Assembly: GCA_963971225.1 (NCBI GenBank)
Contig: OZ020269.1
Span: 12,858,701-12,922,700, forward strand
DNA length: 64,000 nucleotides
Origin: Melieria omissa
Lineage: Eukaryota; Arthropoda; Insecta; Diptera; Ulidiidae
Direction of reading: 5' to 3'
The notes beneath the pieces were generated by a model. It was not told where the DNA came from and ran no database searches. It saw nothing but the letters and a program-made list of their open reading frames with translations. A program made the translations under genes and the position numbers. Below are positions 34,441-46,625 of this stretch, piece after piece. How positions within the stretch are numbered: the first letter of the stretch is position 1; every line of letters starts with the position of its first letter.

Positions 34441-36309
34441 TGGTTCTGAAATATTTGAAAATCTCTAGAAACTCTAATTTTTAACAACAATTATCTTCAA
34501 ATATTTCTCCATTTAGAAGAGAAAATAATCAAGAAAACCTCAAAAAACGAAATAATAAACTAAAACTCAGCAAATATATTTGCCTTACTTGCAACAGGAA
34601 ATGACAATATTTTTTGTATTTACTTCAAAGGCGAAAACACAAATAAATTTGCTGTTAACACTTCATCAACTGAAAATTTTTAATGAAGTTTTAATGACTT
34701 AATCTGCAGTGCTATGCATTTTTAATGGCGCACAAGCTACAAAGTGTAATATATACAGCAGAAGAAAATGAAATGAAATGAAATGACAAATAATAAAGCG
34801 GAGCAAATAAATAAATCAGGCAACCAACAACGAATTTCATACAAACTTGAAGCGTGTCACTGTTGAAGTTATGCTGTAATCTTAAAAGTCAATATGGTTT
34901 GTTGTTGGCATTATTTGAAGCAAGTTGTTTTTATTGTTGTGGTGTAATTTTCAAAGCAGTTGGACCTGAAGTAGCAACAAGAACAAAAGCAGACCCACCA
35001 CTGCCTGGTTGGGCGCCTTCAAAAGAATGAAAGAAGAATGAAAGCCATGTCATAGCCGCCCAATGTGGTCTGAGATATGTTGCTGTTGTTGCTTGCGGGT
35101 TGCTTGCGAAAATTGTGGGCGCAGCGCATTTCGACGCTGATTAAGTAATTCGGCATTCAATACAAAAACTCGGCTTGAGACTGCGGCAAATGCCAGAAGT
35201 GGCAACCAGCGGCAACCAGAGGCGGTGCGTAAGAGTAATGAGTGGGCGTGTTGTTTTTTTTGGGGCGCCAAATGGGTTGCGGAGGGAGGGGGCGGCAATG
35301 GATCACTTGCTGTTGCGAACATTTCTTCACTTTTGCCTTTTGTTGCGCTTGCGGTGCGAATTGGCAGTAATCGGATGTGGCAGCAGCAGCAGCGGTAGCG
35401 GCCAACCAACATTGGCTCCATTTCGCTGCGGCGCTTCGCACCGACTCGTTGCAAACACACACAGTCGCAGAGATTAAAGCTTACAGCCATTGCTATTGCA
35501 ACTATAACAACAACAACAATTGCAACCACTGCTGTCTGACCACAAGCTGTAAATGACAGCCCAGTTGCAGTTTGGAAAATGGATTTTCGTCTTGTGTTCG
35601 CCTAAATTGCAAAGGCGGAAGTGGCTTAGGCGCTGAATGCGCGAGCATGCAGCGGCGGCTGCTGTTGCAAGCACATAGCAATAGCAATTGTTGCTGCCAT
35701 TGCAGTGGGGGATATGTGTGTGTTACTATGTTGAGTATTGCGGCTGCCAGAATGTTGGTCAGCTGCTGTTACTGACGGAAACGGAAATGCTACTTTCATT
35801 CCTCGAAAAGCGATGGTTGCACTCGGCGCTGATTTTCGATGTGTAAAAGCGTTGCTTTATGCATAAAATCCCATTTGAAGGTGAAAGTGTAATTTTTAGT
35901 TTTTAATATTTGAACATTTGAAATATTTACTTTTGAAAAAATTGGTCATATTTAAAAAAATATTTGTTATTCATAGTAGAATTTTTATTTCATGAGCGAA
36001 AAATATTACTCAGAAAATATTTTCAGAAGACAATTTGAAAAATTTAACTTACCACATGAGGCTTATTTTGAAATCAGAAATAAAAACTAGCCCCGCAATT
36101 TTTATTTTGTGAAAAAAAATAAAACTGAAAAATAAATTCTTATTCTGCAAGTGAAAAATTAAACTCACTAAATAATTTTTATTTTCTGATAAAAAAAAAC
36201 AACAAAAAATAATGTTTAGTAAAAGTAAAAATCGAAAAATAAGTTTTTTATTTTATAATTTTTAAATTTAACTTATAATTTTTACGATCCCTGGTTTCAA
36301 CAGGGCTGT
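34441..36309. other. Intergenic DNA with a GC-richer island
   Basis: Between 35050 and 35775 open frames on both strands overlap (up to 159 codons). None has a recognisable motif and they depend on GC-rich low-complexity sequence (GCAGCAGCAGC at 35382). I call no gene. Confidence 0.4.
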
Positions 36310-37710
36310 GAATTCTGAACTGAACCAGTGTGCACTTCTAACAATAAAGTTCCATTCTCTCTCCTGTTCCAACTTTTCCATTCTTCACATCTTGCCACCA
36401 ATAAGGTTCCATCCTTGTGTCCTTACAACTGATTCCTTTTACCTTACCTCCTGTTACAACTTTTCTTCACATCTTACTACACTTTTTACCATCAATCTTT
36501 ATTGATGGTAAAAAGTTCCATCCTCGTGTCCTTATAACTGATTTTGGCTTTCAATGTGTGATCTTACCTCCTGTTCTAACTTTCCCATTCTTCACTTCTT
36601 ACCAACAATAAAGTTCCATTCTCTCTCCTGTTCCACTTTCCCATTCTAAACTTTTTGCCACCAATAAAGTTCCATCCTTGTGTCCTTATAACTGATTTCT
36701 TCTACCTATGTGTCTTCTTACATTCTGTCCCAACTTTCCCATTCTTCAGTTTTTACCAACAATAAAGTTCCATTCTCTCTCCTGTTCCACTTTCTTATTC
36801 TTCATTTCTTACCAACAACAAAGTTTAATTCTCGTATCCTTAAAACTGATTTCTTCTACCGATTTGTGATCTTACTTTCTGTTCCAACTTTCCCATTCTT
36901 CACTTCTTACCAACAATAAAGTTCCATTCTCTCTCCTGTTCCACTTTCCCATTCTTCACTTTTTACCAACAACAAAGTTTCATTTTCGTATCCCTATAAC
37001 TGATTTCTTCTACCAATGTGCGATCTTACTTCCTGTGTCAACTTTCTACTTCTTCACTTCTTACCAACAATAAAGTCCCATTTTCTCTCCTGTTCCACTT
37101 TCCCATTCTACACTTTTTATCATCAATAAAGTTTCATCCTTGTGTCCTTGTAACTGATTTCTTCTACCAATGTGCGATCTTACTTCCTGTTTCAACTTTC
37201 TAACCTTTCACTTCTTACCAACAATAAAGTTCCATTCTCTCTTCTGTTCCACTTTCTCATTCTTCACTTTTTACCAACAACAAAGTTTCATTTTCGTGTC
37301 CCTTTAACTGATTTCTTCTACCAATGTGCGATCTTACTACCTGTTTCAATTTTCTAATTCTTCACTTCTTACCAACAATAAAGTTCCATTCTCTCTCCTG
37401 TTCCACTTTCCCATTCTACACTTATTACCAACAATAAAGTTCCATTTTCGTATTCTTAAAACTGATTTCTTCCACCAATGTGTGATCTTACTTTCTGTTC
37501 TAACTTTCCCCATTCTTCACTTCTTACCAACAATAAAGTTCCATTCTCTCTCCTGTTCCACTTTCCCATTCTACACTTTTTACCATCAATAAAGTTTCAT
37601 CCTTGTGTCCTTATAACTGATTTCTTCTACCAATTTGCGATTTTACTTCCTGTTCCAAATTTTCCATTCTTCTCTTTTTACCAACAATAAAGTTCCATTA
37701 TATTGCTCTG
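36310..37710 (+). repeat. 154-bp tandem array, about nine units
   Basis: AACAATAAAGTTCCATTCTC recurs at about 36605, 36759, 36913, 37067, 37221, 37375 and 37529, exactly 154 bp apart within a base or two, with irregular units before and after. Each unit comprises two ~77-bp halves that share CCATTCTTCACTT and ACCAACAA. Units carry ATGTGCGATCTTACTTCCTG and AACTGATTTCTTCTACCAAT. The repeated short open frames (36710, 37018, 37172, 37326) restart once per unit and are artefacts. Confidence 0.95.
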
Positions 37711-39889
37711 ACTTCTTCTTTCAATGTCCAATCTTACCTCTAGTTCAAACTTTCCCATTTTTCACTTTTTGCCAACAATAAAGATTAATTCTCGTGTCCT
37801 TAGAACTGAGTTCTACTGTCACTGTGCCATTCTTGCCCCCTGATCCAAAATTCTTTTCATCATCTTTCATCTTTCTTTATCTTTGCAACAGCTGAAAACA
37901 CGCTGAAATGCATTAACTATTTAACACTCCTTACACGCACACGTACACTTGCACATATACATACATACATACACAAACAACAACAATAAAAACATCAGCC
38001 AATGCGCTGAATTCAATTAGGTCAATTTTGCTGTCGTCCGTTGAAATTCACTTGGCACCATCGCTGACGAAATCGAAGCGAAAGTATGTCTGTCTGTCTG
38101 TCGGTCTGTTCGCCTGCAATGAAATGCCTCAGCGCCTTTTATCATTAACCAACGCATGTCATTATCCTCATAATTGCGTCGAGCGTAATGATGTCAACGT
38201 TGATGTATGTGACAACGTTCTTGTCTTCTTCTGCTTCTTCTTCTGCTGCTTGTTTGGATGTTGCTGCCAGCGACAGTTCGGGCTCGATTTCAATCATTCG
38301 CCGGCATCATGATTCGCTGGTATTTTATTCTCACACACACACACACACACATACACACACTCGCACACATCTGTCAGCTAAACGCTTTTCTGTTGATGTC
38401 AGTATTTGAGATGTGTTGTCAACTCGTATGTGACTGATTGTTGTTGTTGTTTTTTTGCTTTCATGTAACATATCAACAAAAGCTTGTTTGGCATCCTTTT
38501 GTTGACATGAATTTCGTGATAGGTTCTTGAGGTCTGCGAATCTCTTTAGATTTAATATGTCTGTGCGCTCTGCATGTATTGATGTATGTATGTGTGTCAA
38601 GTATGTGTGTGTGTGTGCAAGTATGTTGAAGACAACAGGCCTGTTGAAGTTGATGGATTATATTACGTTTCCAATGTTCGCTTCGTCTATAGCAATGTCT
38701 GTCTGTTTACGGTTTTCCGCCGCAGTCAGTCAGTCTGTGTGTCGCAGTCGTTTTTGACTTGAGATCAACTTTTCTTTATTTCTTATTTTTTATTTTTGCA
38801 CATAACATTTTTTTGATGTGTTGTTTTCGCATTGCGCCACAGAGACTCTTAAGATTTATGGCGTCTGTGTTGTTTGTTGTGGGCGCATTTTATTTACCTC
38901 AGATGTGCGAAAAACAGCGCCACAAAATGTTGCCTTTGTTTTTGCAAATAGAATATTTTTCAGACATTTTTTAATTGAATTTTATTTTTCATTAAAAAGT
39001 TTTTTTTTCTTTTTAAATTGTTGACAGAAAGACTTGTGTACAAAATTGCTGCATGTTGTGGCTTAAAGAAATCTTTGCCCAAATTGTCTGCCTTTTACTT
39101 CACTCACCTTCACTCGTCTTCAATGCAGACCCGGTCGAAGCTATAAACACACACACACACACACACTTCAACCCTCGTCCTCACCAGTCCAGTTTCTGTG
39201 TTTGTCGGTTTGTTCGTTGCGCTTTTAATGTTCGCATTCACCGAAAAATTGCTCAGCTCATCCATTGGCCGCTGGGCCATTCTATGCTCGTCTAACTTGT
39301 CTCCTTCATTGCTGGTCCACTGTGCCGTTTGCAATGTCCGCATTCGCATTGTCCAACTCTGACCCATTTTTCTTCTTTTCAACGGTGGGCAACAACAAAA
39401 ATTCTACTGTTTTTTGTTTTTTTTCTATGCTTTGCTGCCCATTAGAATTGATGTTTATGGCCAAAGTTGTCCACACACTCACACTCACACACACATGTCC
39501 TGGCTGTTGCTTTCGATTGCCTGCTCGTCCTGTGAGATGGTTGTTTTATGCTCTATGGCCATTGGCCCACTTGAGCCGTCGGCAACGTGCTTCATAAGTG
39601 TAATAATTGTAATGACACTTTGGGGATTTGTTGCAAATTATGCGGGACGTTGTCGATGCTTTGGTGATGGCGTCACTGAGCGTTTAGGCACAAAAAAGAG
39701 AAAAGCTAAATTAGAAACAGAGAGACAAATAAACTGAGAGAAGAATTGTTTATGTCATAGTTGTGTGTTTCTCGCATTTGGCGCATTATTTGTTAAGTTT
39801 TTCTGACTAGTTTCAACAATTGTGAGAAGTTATTATATGTTGGCATCATACTAAAGGAATGACAGCTACGGATACGTGAGGGCCAGTTT
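37711..39889. other. Intergenic DNA with CA/TG microsatellites
   Basis: (CA)n runs at 38332-38352 and 39148-39166, and CACA/ACTC at 39473-39494. Overlapping open frames on both strands have no domain-like content. Confidence 0.45.
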
Positions 39890-40720
39890 CTCAAAGAACT
39901 GGGCTGAACAATGTGCTCACAAAGATCAAATGGTTCCCAAAAGATTCCGTCTGGTTCTCAAGGGAATCCAGTCAGTCTGGGGGACACGGCCACAGTCTTC
40001 CAGGCTGAGGTCTTTGCCATAAACGAGTGTGCCACAAAAATACAGACTCTCAATGTCAAGAGAAAGAGGATAATCATAATGTCCGATAGCCAGGCTGCAA
40101 TAAAAGCTTTGAGCTCGACGACGTTTGACTCCAAACTAGTCTGGGAGACAGCAAATGTTCTCCAAAAAATTTCAAAGGATAACCGGGTGATAATACACTG
40201 GGTTCCTGCGCACTGGGAATGAAGGAAGTGGGGTAAACGGCCCTATGAGCCAATCATAGGTGTCGGCAGAGCTCATTTCAGGCATTGTGTCAAACAGGAA
40301 TTCCAAAATCGGGCCAACCAGAAATGATCCAACACGGTGGGCAGAGCTGTTCCAAGCTATTCTTTCCGACCTATTAGGAAAGCAAATCTAAATACCTAGA
40401 AAGGAGCTTAAGTTCAGGACGGGAATCCTGAGCGGGCACTGTTTGCTAAATATGTATACAGTGCGACAGGGATTGACAGATAGCGAACTATGCAGGTTCT
40501 GCATGGAATATGACGATACATCCGTGCACATCATAACTGAGTGTCTCGCCCTCTTACACGCAAGGAAGCGTATACTGGGAAGGGAACTAATTCAGACAAA
40601 GGAGCTGTCGGGAACTAATCTGGGGAAAATCAAGAAGTTCCTGAGAGATACGACACAATAGTTCTCTTTGGACGCAGTGTCTCGGGCAGCTGGGGCTCGG
40701 CTTCTATATCTATTATATTC
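39890..40720 (+). pseudogene. LINE RNase H and C-terminal fragment
   Basis: At 39990-40220 the frame reads FQAEVFAINECA, then IIIMSDSQAAIKAL, then VIIHWVPAHW, the order of a LINE RNase H domain (catalytic E and D are visible in AEVFAI and SDSQ). A deletion removes the ADxLAR end. At 40443-40661 the C-terminal block ELCRFCMEYDDTSVHIITE and HARKRILGRELIQTKE follows. It is about 80 percent alike to the minus-strand copy at 23735-24166 and shares its internal deletion and the 3' GGACGCAGTGTC sequence. Stops between the two blocks show decay. Confidence 0.88.
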
Positions 40721-40727
40721 TAAAAGG

Positions 40728-41460
40728 AATCCAAAAGAAAGCAAAGGGCACCGTGTTTTTAAAATGGGAAGGAAATCGCAATGGGCCCAGCAGTGTCTCA
40801 GAGTGAAATTGCATGAATGAAGTGGTCCAAGACCAAATGATTCCCAAAAGATCCCATTTGAATCTACAGGAAGCACAACAGACAGAAAAGGACGCCGTAT
40901 TTCTAAAATGGGAAGGAAATCACAATGAAACCAAAAGCGTCTCAGAGTGAAAGTGCATGCTGCACAAATCTTTTCTATAACCTAACCTGAACTAATCTAA
41001 TAGCAACTGATGAAATTTTATACATGGATAAGGGTCTGAACCACTCTGTCTTTTCTTCCTGAGGGGACAACGGAAGTCTCCAAGATCAAATGATTCCCAA
41101 AAGATCCCATCTGGATCAACAGAAAGCCCAGCAGATAGGGAAGGTTACAGTATTCCTAAAATGGAAAAAGGACACTACAATGGGCCCAACAGTGTCTCCG
41201 AGTGAAATCGCATGCCGCACACTTTATTTCTATAACCTAACCTAACCTAATAGAAACTGATGGAATGTTATACATGGATCAGGGTCTGAAACACTCTGTT
41301 TTTTCTTGAGTTGATAAGATGGGAACAAGGGAGGTCTCTCCAACATCAAATGGTCCCTAAAATATCCCGTCTGATTCTAAAGGGGATCCAACAGATAGGG
41401 AAGGGCACCGTATCTCTAAAAGAAAAAGGAAATCAGAATGGACCCGACAGTGTCTAAACC
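40728..41460 (+). repeat. ~257-bp tandem units of LINE 3'-tail type
   Basis: CAAATGATTCCCAAAAGATC begins units at 40833 and 41087, and a variant at 41347; partial units precede (40730) and a related start lies at 39927. Each unit continues through AATGGGCCCAACAGTGTCTC, GAGTGAAA..GCATGC.GCACA and CTATAACCTAACCT, then ATACATGGAT.AGGGTCTGAA. The TAACC run midway suggests each unit is a LINE 3' end plus flank copied in tandem. Confidence 0.8.
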
Positions 41461-42235
41461 ACTTCGTCGTTTCTTTCTGAGAGCAATTTAAAAGCGGGCC
41501 ATAGTTGTTTGATTATAGAGAAAGGCCTGCCACCGCTTGTTGGCTATGTCGAGTATAAAAGATCATATAGTATAAGATTATATGTGGCAAGCGGAGTGCC
41601 TATCGTAATAAAGATGTTGTGGTCTGGAAGGGTGGTGCCACGTCTAGCGAGCTCATCGGCTACGCAGTAGTCCCTGATGTCTCTGTGGCGTAGTACCCAA
41701 GTGATGAGAGTACCAGAGTGATCTTGTACACACGTCCCAGCTCGCTGAGCAGGGATCGGAAGAAAGATACCGCTTTTGAGTGGTCGATACCTCATCGGCT
41801 ACGCAGTTGTCCCTGATGTCTCTGTGGCGTAGTACCCAAGTGATCAGAGTACCAGAGTGATCTTGTACACACGTCCCAGCTCGCTGAGCAGGGATCGGAA
41901 GAAAGAGACCGCTTTTGATGTGGTCGATACCTTCTTGAGGGCTTTAATTGTTGCCTGAAAGACTATGGAAACCTGAACCGTACCTTTAGGGAGATTGGGC
42001 AAGTTTAGCATAGACAGGGCCTTAAAAATGGTTCGTACTTTCGCTTGGAAGACACTGCAAAAGTCTGGACAGCACAAACTGTCTTTCACGGGAGGGTCTA
42101 CACATAAAATTCCACTCACCACTCAGCCATCCTACTTGGAAACGTCTGTGTAAAAACATACTCCACTCTGAGACACCGTGTCTTGTTTTTCCACCTCTGT
42201 CTTTGAGGTATGTGGCTTGAGAATTTGTAATCAAA
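41461..42235 (-). pseudogene. LINE RNase H fragment with internal duplication
   Basis: Minus-strand order: WSMFLHRRFQVG and EWNFMC near 42150, CSVFQAKVRTIFKAL and QATIKALKKV (RNase H, with the catalytic D of DSQA replaced), LLSELGRVYKITLV, then WVLRHRDIRDYCVADELARRG and TPLATYNLILYD at 41544-41795. Stops and frameshifts occur throughout. It belongs to a different LINE family from 39890 and runs in the opposite direction, so the two meet tail to tail across the 257-bp units. It carries a 139-bp tandem duplication (see 41652-41930). Confidence 0.85.
41652..41930. repeat. 139-bp tandem duplication inside the LINE fragment
   Basis: CTCATCGGCTACGCAGT begins at 41652 and again at 41791. Both copies run through CCTGATGTCTCTGTGGCGTA to GTGGTCGATAC and differ at only a handful of positions, so the duplication is recent compared with the decay of the LINE. 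Confidence 0.95.
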
Positions 42236-43799
42236 GATGTATGACGTTAGGGACTAATAGTCAAAACATTCGTGTTTTTTACTCCACACAGCAAATTTCA
42301 CAGAGAAAGCAATGTGAAGCTAAAAACTTTTGCACATTTTCCTCCCACACTTTGGCAACACTGTCAGCTGCATTTAGCACCAGCAACAGAGACAAATACA
42401 ACAACACCAAAGACAACCACTAATACATGTAAAATTGCACGATTACAACGACGGCCACAACTTAAGCGCGAAGCTCAGTGCAACGGGAAATTCCAAGTGC
42501 GAAACAATGTAACGAAAGTCTTGCACAAATATTTGAAAAACGCCAAAAAATAGAGCAACAGTGGAAGTGCAGCAGTTTTTGGTGAAATGGTGTTAGAGTT
42601 TGCCCAAAAGCAAAAGGCAGCAACAAAATGGCACATGGCGCAACTAGTCGCCCAGCGAATGTGGCAGAGCAAAGGAGCAAATAAAAGTGCAGTATTAAAT
42701 CATGACTGAAATGCACGAAAAAACCCCTTCAAATAACAACAATAAAAACCCAACAAAGTACACAGTGCACAGCGCGAAAGGAAACGGAAACAAAATTCAT
42801 TTCAATGGAGTCATTTATCAGAGCAATTTGCGCAGTGCATAAGAAGGCAGCAGCGCAGAAAAAGACGCAGCAGCAGTCGAAGTGGCACAAAACGAGACAA
42901 AAATGCTCGAAAAATATGATGAATGTGCCCGGGGGGGGGGAATGGCAAAGAAAAACGCCAAAAGGAATCGAAAGAGCAAAAAGTAATAGTGGCAAATACT
43001 AGACGAATGAAGAGGAAGAAGCGAAAGAAGTGTGCAGCATTTCATGAGGCGACGCGATGCGCAGCAATTGAAAGCGACTGGTGAAAAAAAATTGGACAGC
43101 CGTAAATGGACGGCAGCGGCAGCAACAAGCCGCTTACGTTGGAGATTACGAAAATACAAACATTCAAGAATTTGTTGGAGAGAGGACAAAAAGGACAGAC
43201 TGGCACTGCAAATCGTTGCACAAAAAACTGCACTTGTCAGAAATATTGAGTTCTCTCTGAAAAATGCAGAGCAAAAGTGTGTCCAGAAAATGGTGGAATG
43301 CAGCGGCAGCTGACAAGTTTTGACAGTGCAAAAATTGCATTTCGCTAAAATTGGCAGACAGACAAATGGACAGACAGACAGATAAGCGCTGCAGGCCATG
43401 AAAGCCAGAAATTGATGTGCTCACATCAGAGCAGAGAATAGAAGTGCAAAAAAAAATGAAAAATTATTCTATGTAAAGAAGACGAACGAGGCGCCAGACT
43501 AGAAGAAATGCGATAATGGCAATGAAACCAACTAAACAGCTGTCAAAAATACAGCTTACCGAGGCTAACAAGCGGATAAAACGCGCAGACTGCCAGCGAT
43601 GCCAATGCCAGTGAAGAGATGGCAACGAGGTTAAGTTTAGATTGAAAGAAAATATTTGAAAAATCATCTTTTCAGATACCAAGCAAATCGGAGATTACAA
43701 AACAAAATAGCAAAAGAATTTTCAATTACCTATTATTTTTCGCTTTTATAAGAAATCTTTGCTGAACAAAAATAATTTTATATTTTGTATCGAATTACA
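42236..43799. other. Intergenic DNA, purine-rich
   Basis: The plus strand is A/G-rich from about 42440 to 43500, giving long open frames on both strands (up to 193 codons on the minus strand) without recognisable domains. A run of eleven G occurs at 42931-42941. Confidence 0.45.
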
Positions 43800-44549
43800 T
43801 TTTATTGGATTTTATTTGGTTGTATTTTATTTAATTTCATTTTATTTTATTTTATTTTATTTTATTTTATTTTATTTAATGTTATTTTATTTTATATTTT
43901 GTTTTATTTTATTTTATTTTATTTTATTTTATTTTATTTTATTTTATTTTATTTTATTTTATTTTATTTTATTTTATTTTATTTTATTTATTTATTTTAT
44001 TTTAATTTATTTTATTTTATTTTATTTTATTTTATTTTATTTTATTTTAATTTAATATATTTTATTTGAATTTTTTATTTTATTTTATTTTACTTTATTT
44101 TATTTTATTTTATTTTATTTTATTTTATTTTATTTGAGTTTATTTTATTTTAATTTAATTTTTTATTTTATTTTAATTTATTTGATTTTGTTTTATTTTG
44201 CTTTATTTTATTTGATTTTGTTTTATTATATTATATTTTATTTTATTTTTTTATTTTAGTTTTTGTTTTATTTTATTTTATTTTATTTTATTTTATATTT
44301 TTTATTTTATTTTATTTTAATTTATTTAATTTATTTTTTAATTTTATTTTATTTTAATTTTTATTTCTTAGTTTATTTTATTTTCTTTCATTTTATTTTA
44401 TTTTATTTTATTTTATTTTATTTTATTTTATTTTATTTTATTTTATTTTATTTTATTTTATTTTGTTTTATTTTATTGTAATTTATTTTATTTTAATTTA
44501 TTTCAATTTTTTATTTTATTTTATTTTATTTTATTTTATTTTATTTTAG
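43800..44549 (+). repeat. (TTTTA)n array 1
   Basis: Mostly TTTTA units with scattered TTTAA, TTTGA and TTTCA variants; purest at 43905-43985 and 44394-44465. Frames through it (LFYFI repeats) are stop-free by composition. Confidence 0.97.
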
Positions 44550-46310
44550 TGGATAAAAAAGCAAATAAACCCAAAAAATCAAATCATAAACCCTGAAAAA
44601 CTCAACACCAACAACAAAATCAGAATGAATAACATCCGTTGTTAGTTTTTCCCAGTAAAACTTTGGTACCTTAATTTCGTTCGCGAATTCCTCTTTTTCG
44701 ATTGCTTTGAAGATTGTTCACCTTTTCAAGGGTTAAACGTTACAGTTTTTCAATTAAAGCATAGCGAGTTGAACAAATGAGTTATGGATTGATTGAATGA
44801 CTGAATGAACAGTGAAAGAAAATTCTTAGTGAAATCATAAACGAATCGGCTACCTAGGCGCACGTAAACTGCCAAAAGTAAACGGCTAAACATTGACACA
44901 AAGGACAGCGACATTAAAGCTGCCTGTGTGAACACAAAAACATTTGGCAAGCATAACACAAACAAAACAATAAAAAAAAATTGCCTTTGGTGGCCATATA
45001 TCAAAGCTTGTGTCCATTGCCGTCGAACTGGGGGGGAAACTACAAAATAGCTGAATCGACTACCAGCGCTGCGGTGCTGCTGAACTAGAAAAAAAAAAAA
45101 CAAAAATCGAACTGTGCATGTGTGCGAAAATGGAGCATAAGGTGAGGCGCACACACTTACAAACACACACGCGCGTATTTGTATGTCGTTACTATTCGCT
45201 GTCGCGTGCGAGTGCAATGCGCTTTGCTATTTTCAGTCTGCAGTCGATGCACTCGAAGGCAAAGTGCACTGTTGGCGGGGGTCAGCAGGGGTCGCCGCAT
45301 TGCCCACATATGTATGCAGCAAATGGGTAAACGAGTTTATTGATTTGTCACACAAACAGGCGCGACACACAAACACAAATGTACTTATATGAGTGCAACA
45401 TGCAACACGGACAACGTCGACAACAACCGCGGCAACGTCTACTTTATTCGAAGTGTGTTTATTCGTTCGTGTCATCAGGAAAATTTCTACAACGACTACT
45501 ATTTCGATCGCTTTTCACTGCAGCAATGTGCGGCGAACGGTGAGCGATAGAGAGCGGTGCAGACGGGCGACGCCGGGCTGCTAAAAATGACATAGTGCCA
45601 CACAGTGCGGTGCCATATGCGAACGTGGTTTGTTGCCGACAGATGCCAGCAAAGGACAACATGCTTTCAGCCATTATTTTTGTTTGTTCCCTCGAGTCGC
45701 CGCGCGAACAGCGCAAATATTGCTGGTCATTTTTTTCTGTGTGTCGTCTGTTATTTGTTGCAGTAGGTCGTCGGTGTGTCCTAATCTTTGCCTCAGCTCT
45801 TCTGGGCCTTTTATGCCGATTTGTCGCCTGGCATTTTGGAATTATGCCATTTGCCAACGCACCCAAATCGGTATTTGGCGTTCCACTTGTTCCATGCATC
45901 GAAAGCGAACGTAAGCATCTAAAAAGCACACTTTACTAGTTGCCATCGTTGAGGGCCACTCCTTCTTTTTTTGGATTTTTTGGTTTTTCTCCTCGTCGAT
46001 TGTCCACTTTTATTTGCGCCGCTGTTGTGTGTCGCTTTTCAACTGGCCGGTTCGTTTAAGTCTGTTTTGCGCTCGTCTGGCTATGTTTGCATTGCACTTT
46101 TTTGATGTCCATTGCACTACTTTTTACTGGGTTGCTATTAGTTTTTTGTGATAAACGTTTTGGGCCATTTTTTTGTGGTAAATATTGAAGCTACTTTGCG
46201 CTGGTCTGTTTGCACTTAAATGTGCTGTTTTTATTGCTTCTCTTTAGGCGAAGTTTTGCTGTAAATTAGTCGGTTTGTGCTTTTGTAGTTATGGCGGATT
46301 TCTTTAAAAA
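44550..46310. other. Intergenic DNA with overlapping open frames
   Basis: At 45459-45939 one frame on each strand stays open (156 codons minus, 114 plus). The plus frame ends near GAAAGCGAAC followed by GTAAGC (45911), a possible donor. I recognise no motif in either and call no gene. Confidence 0.4.
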
Positions 46311-46625
46311 GTTCTTGCTAAGCTTTAGCATGTTTGCCTAAGAGAAGGGAGCCTTGACTTATTTATTCCTTAAGTGTTCTCTTTGCCTCAGCAATTCTCT
46401 TCATTATTCTATCTGTCTATCAGTCGATCAGTAAATCTATCAATCGGTTAATCAATCAACCAATCAACTCAATCAATCAATCAGTCTATCAATCTTCTAT
46501 CTATTAATAAGTTCCTGCTAAGATTTAGTTTGATTACTTATGAAGGAAGCCTTGACTTATTTATTCCTTAAGTGTTCTCGTTCCCTCACCCATTCTCTTC
46601 ATTATTCTATTTGTCTATCATTCAA
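46311..46625 (+). repeat. ~200-bp-spaced direct duplication
   Basis: AAGTTCTTGCTAAGCTTTAG (46311) and AAGTTCCTGCTAAGATTTAG (46510) begin two copies that share GCCTTGACTTATTTATTCCT, TAAGTGTTCTC and TTCTCTTCATTATTCTAT. The first copy is followed by the first ATCAATCAATC run and the second by the main compound array, so the duplication includes the repeat seed. Confidence 0.85.

Noticed and set aside
35050..35775. 159-codon minus frame
   Set aside because: GC-rich low complexity with competing frames on both strands; no domain or splice evidence.
42818..43399. 193-codon minus frame
   Set aside because: Consequence of a purine-rich plus strand; the residues are mostly F, L, S, C without a motif.
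43759..44069. Hydrophobic LFYFI repeat frames here and at 57254-58207 and 60345-60735
   Set aside because: They translate (TTTTA)n arrays; composition alone removes stops.
45459..45939. 156-codon minus and 114-codon plus frames
   Set aside because: Both strands are open over the same stretch and neither has a recognisable motif; the plus frame does end near a donor-like GTAAGC, so it was kept only as a remark.
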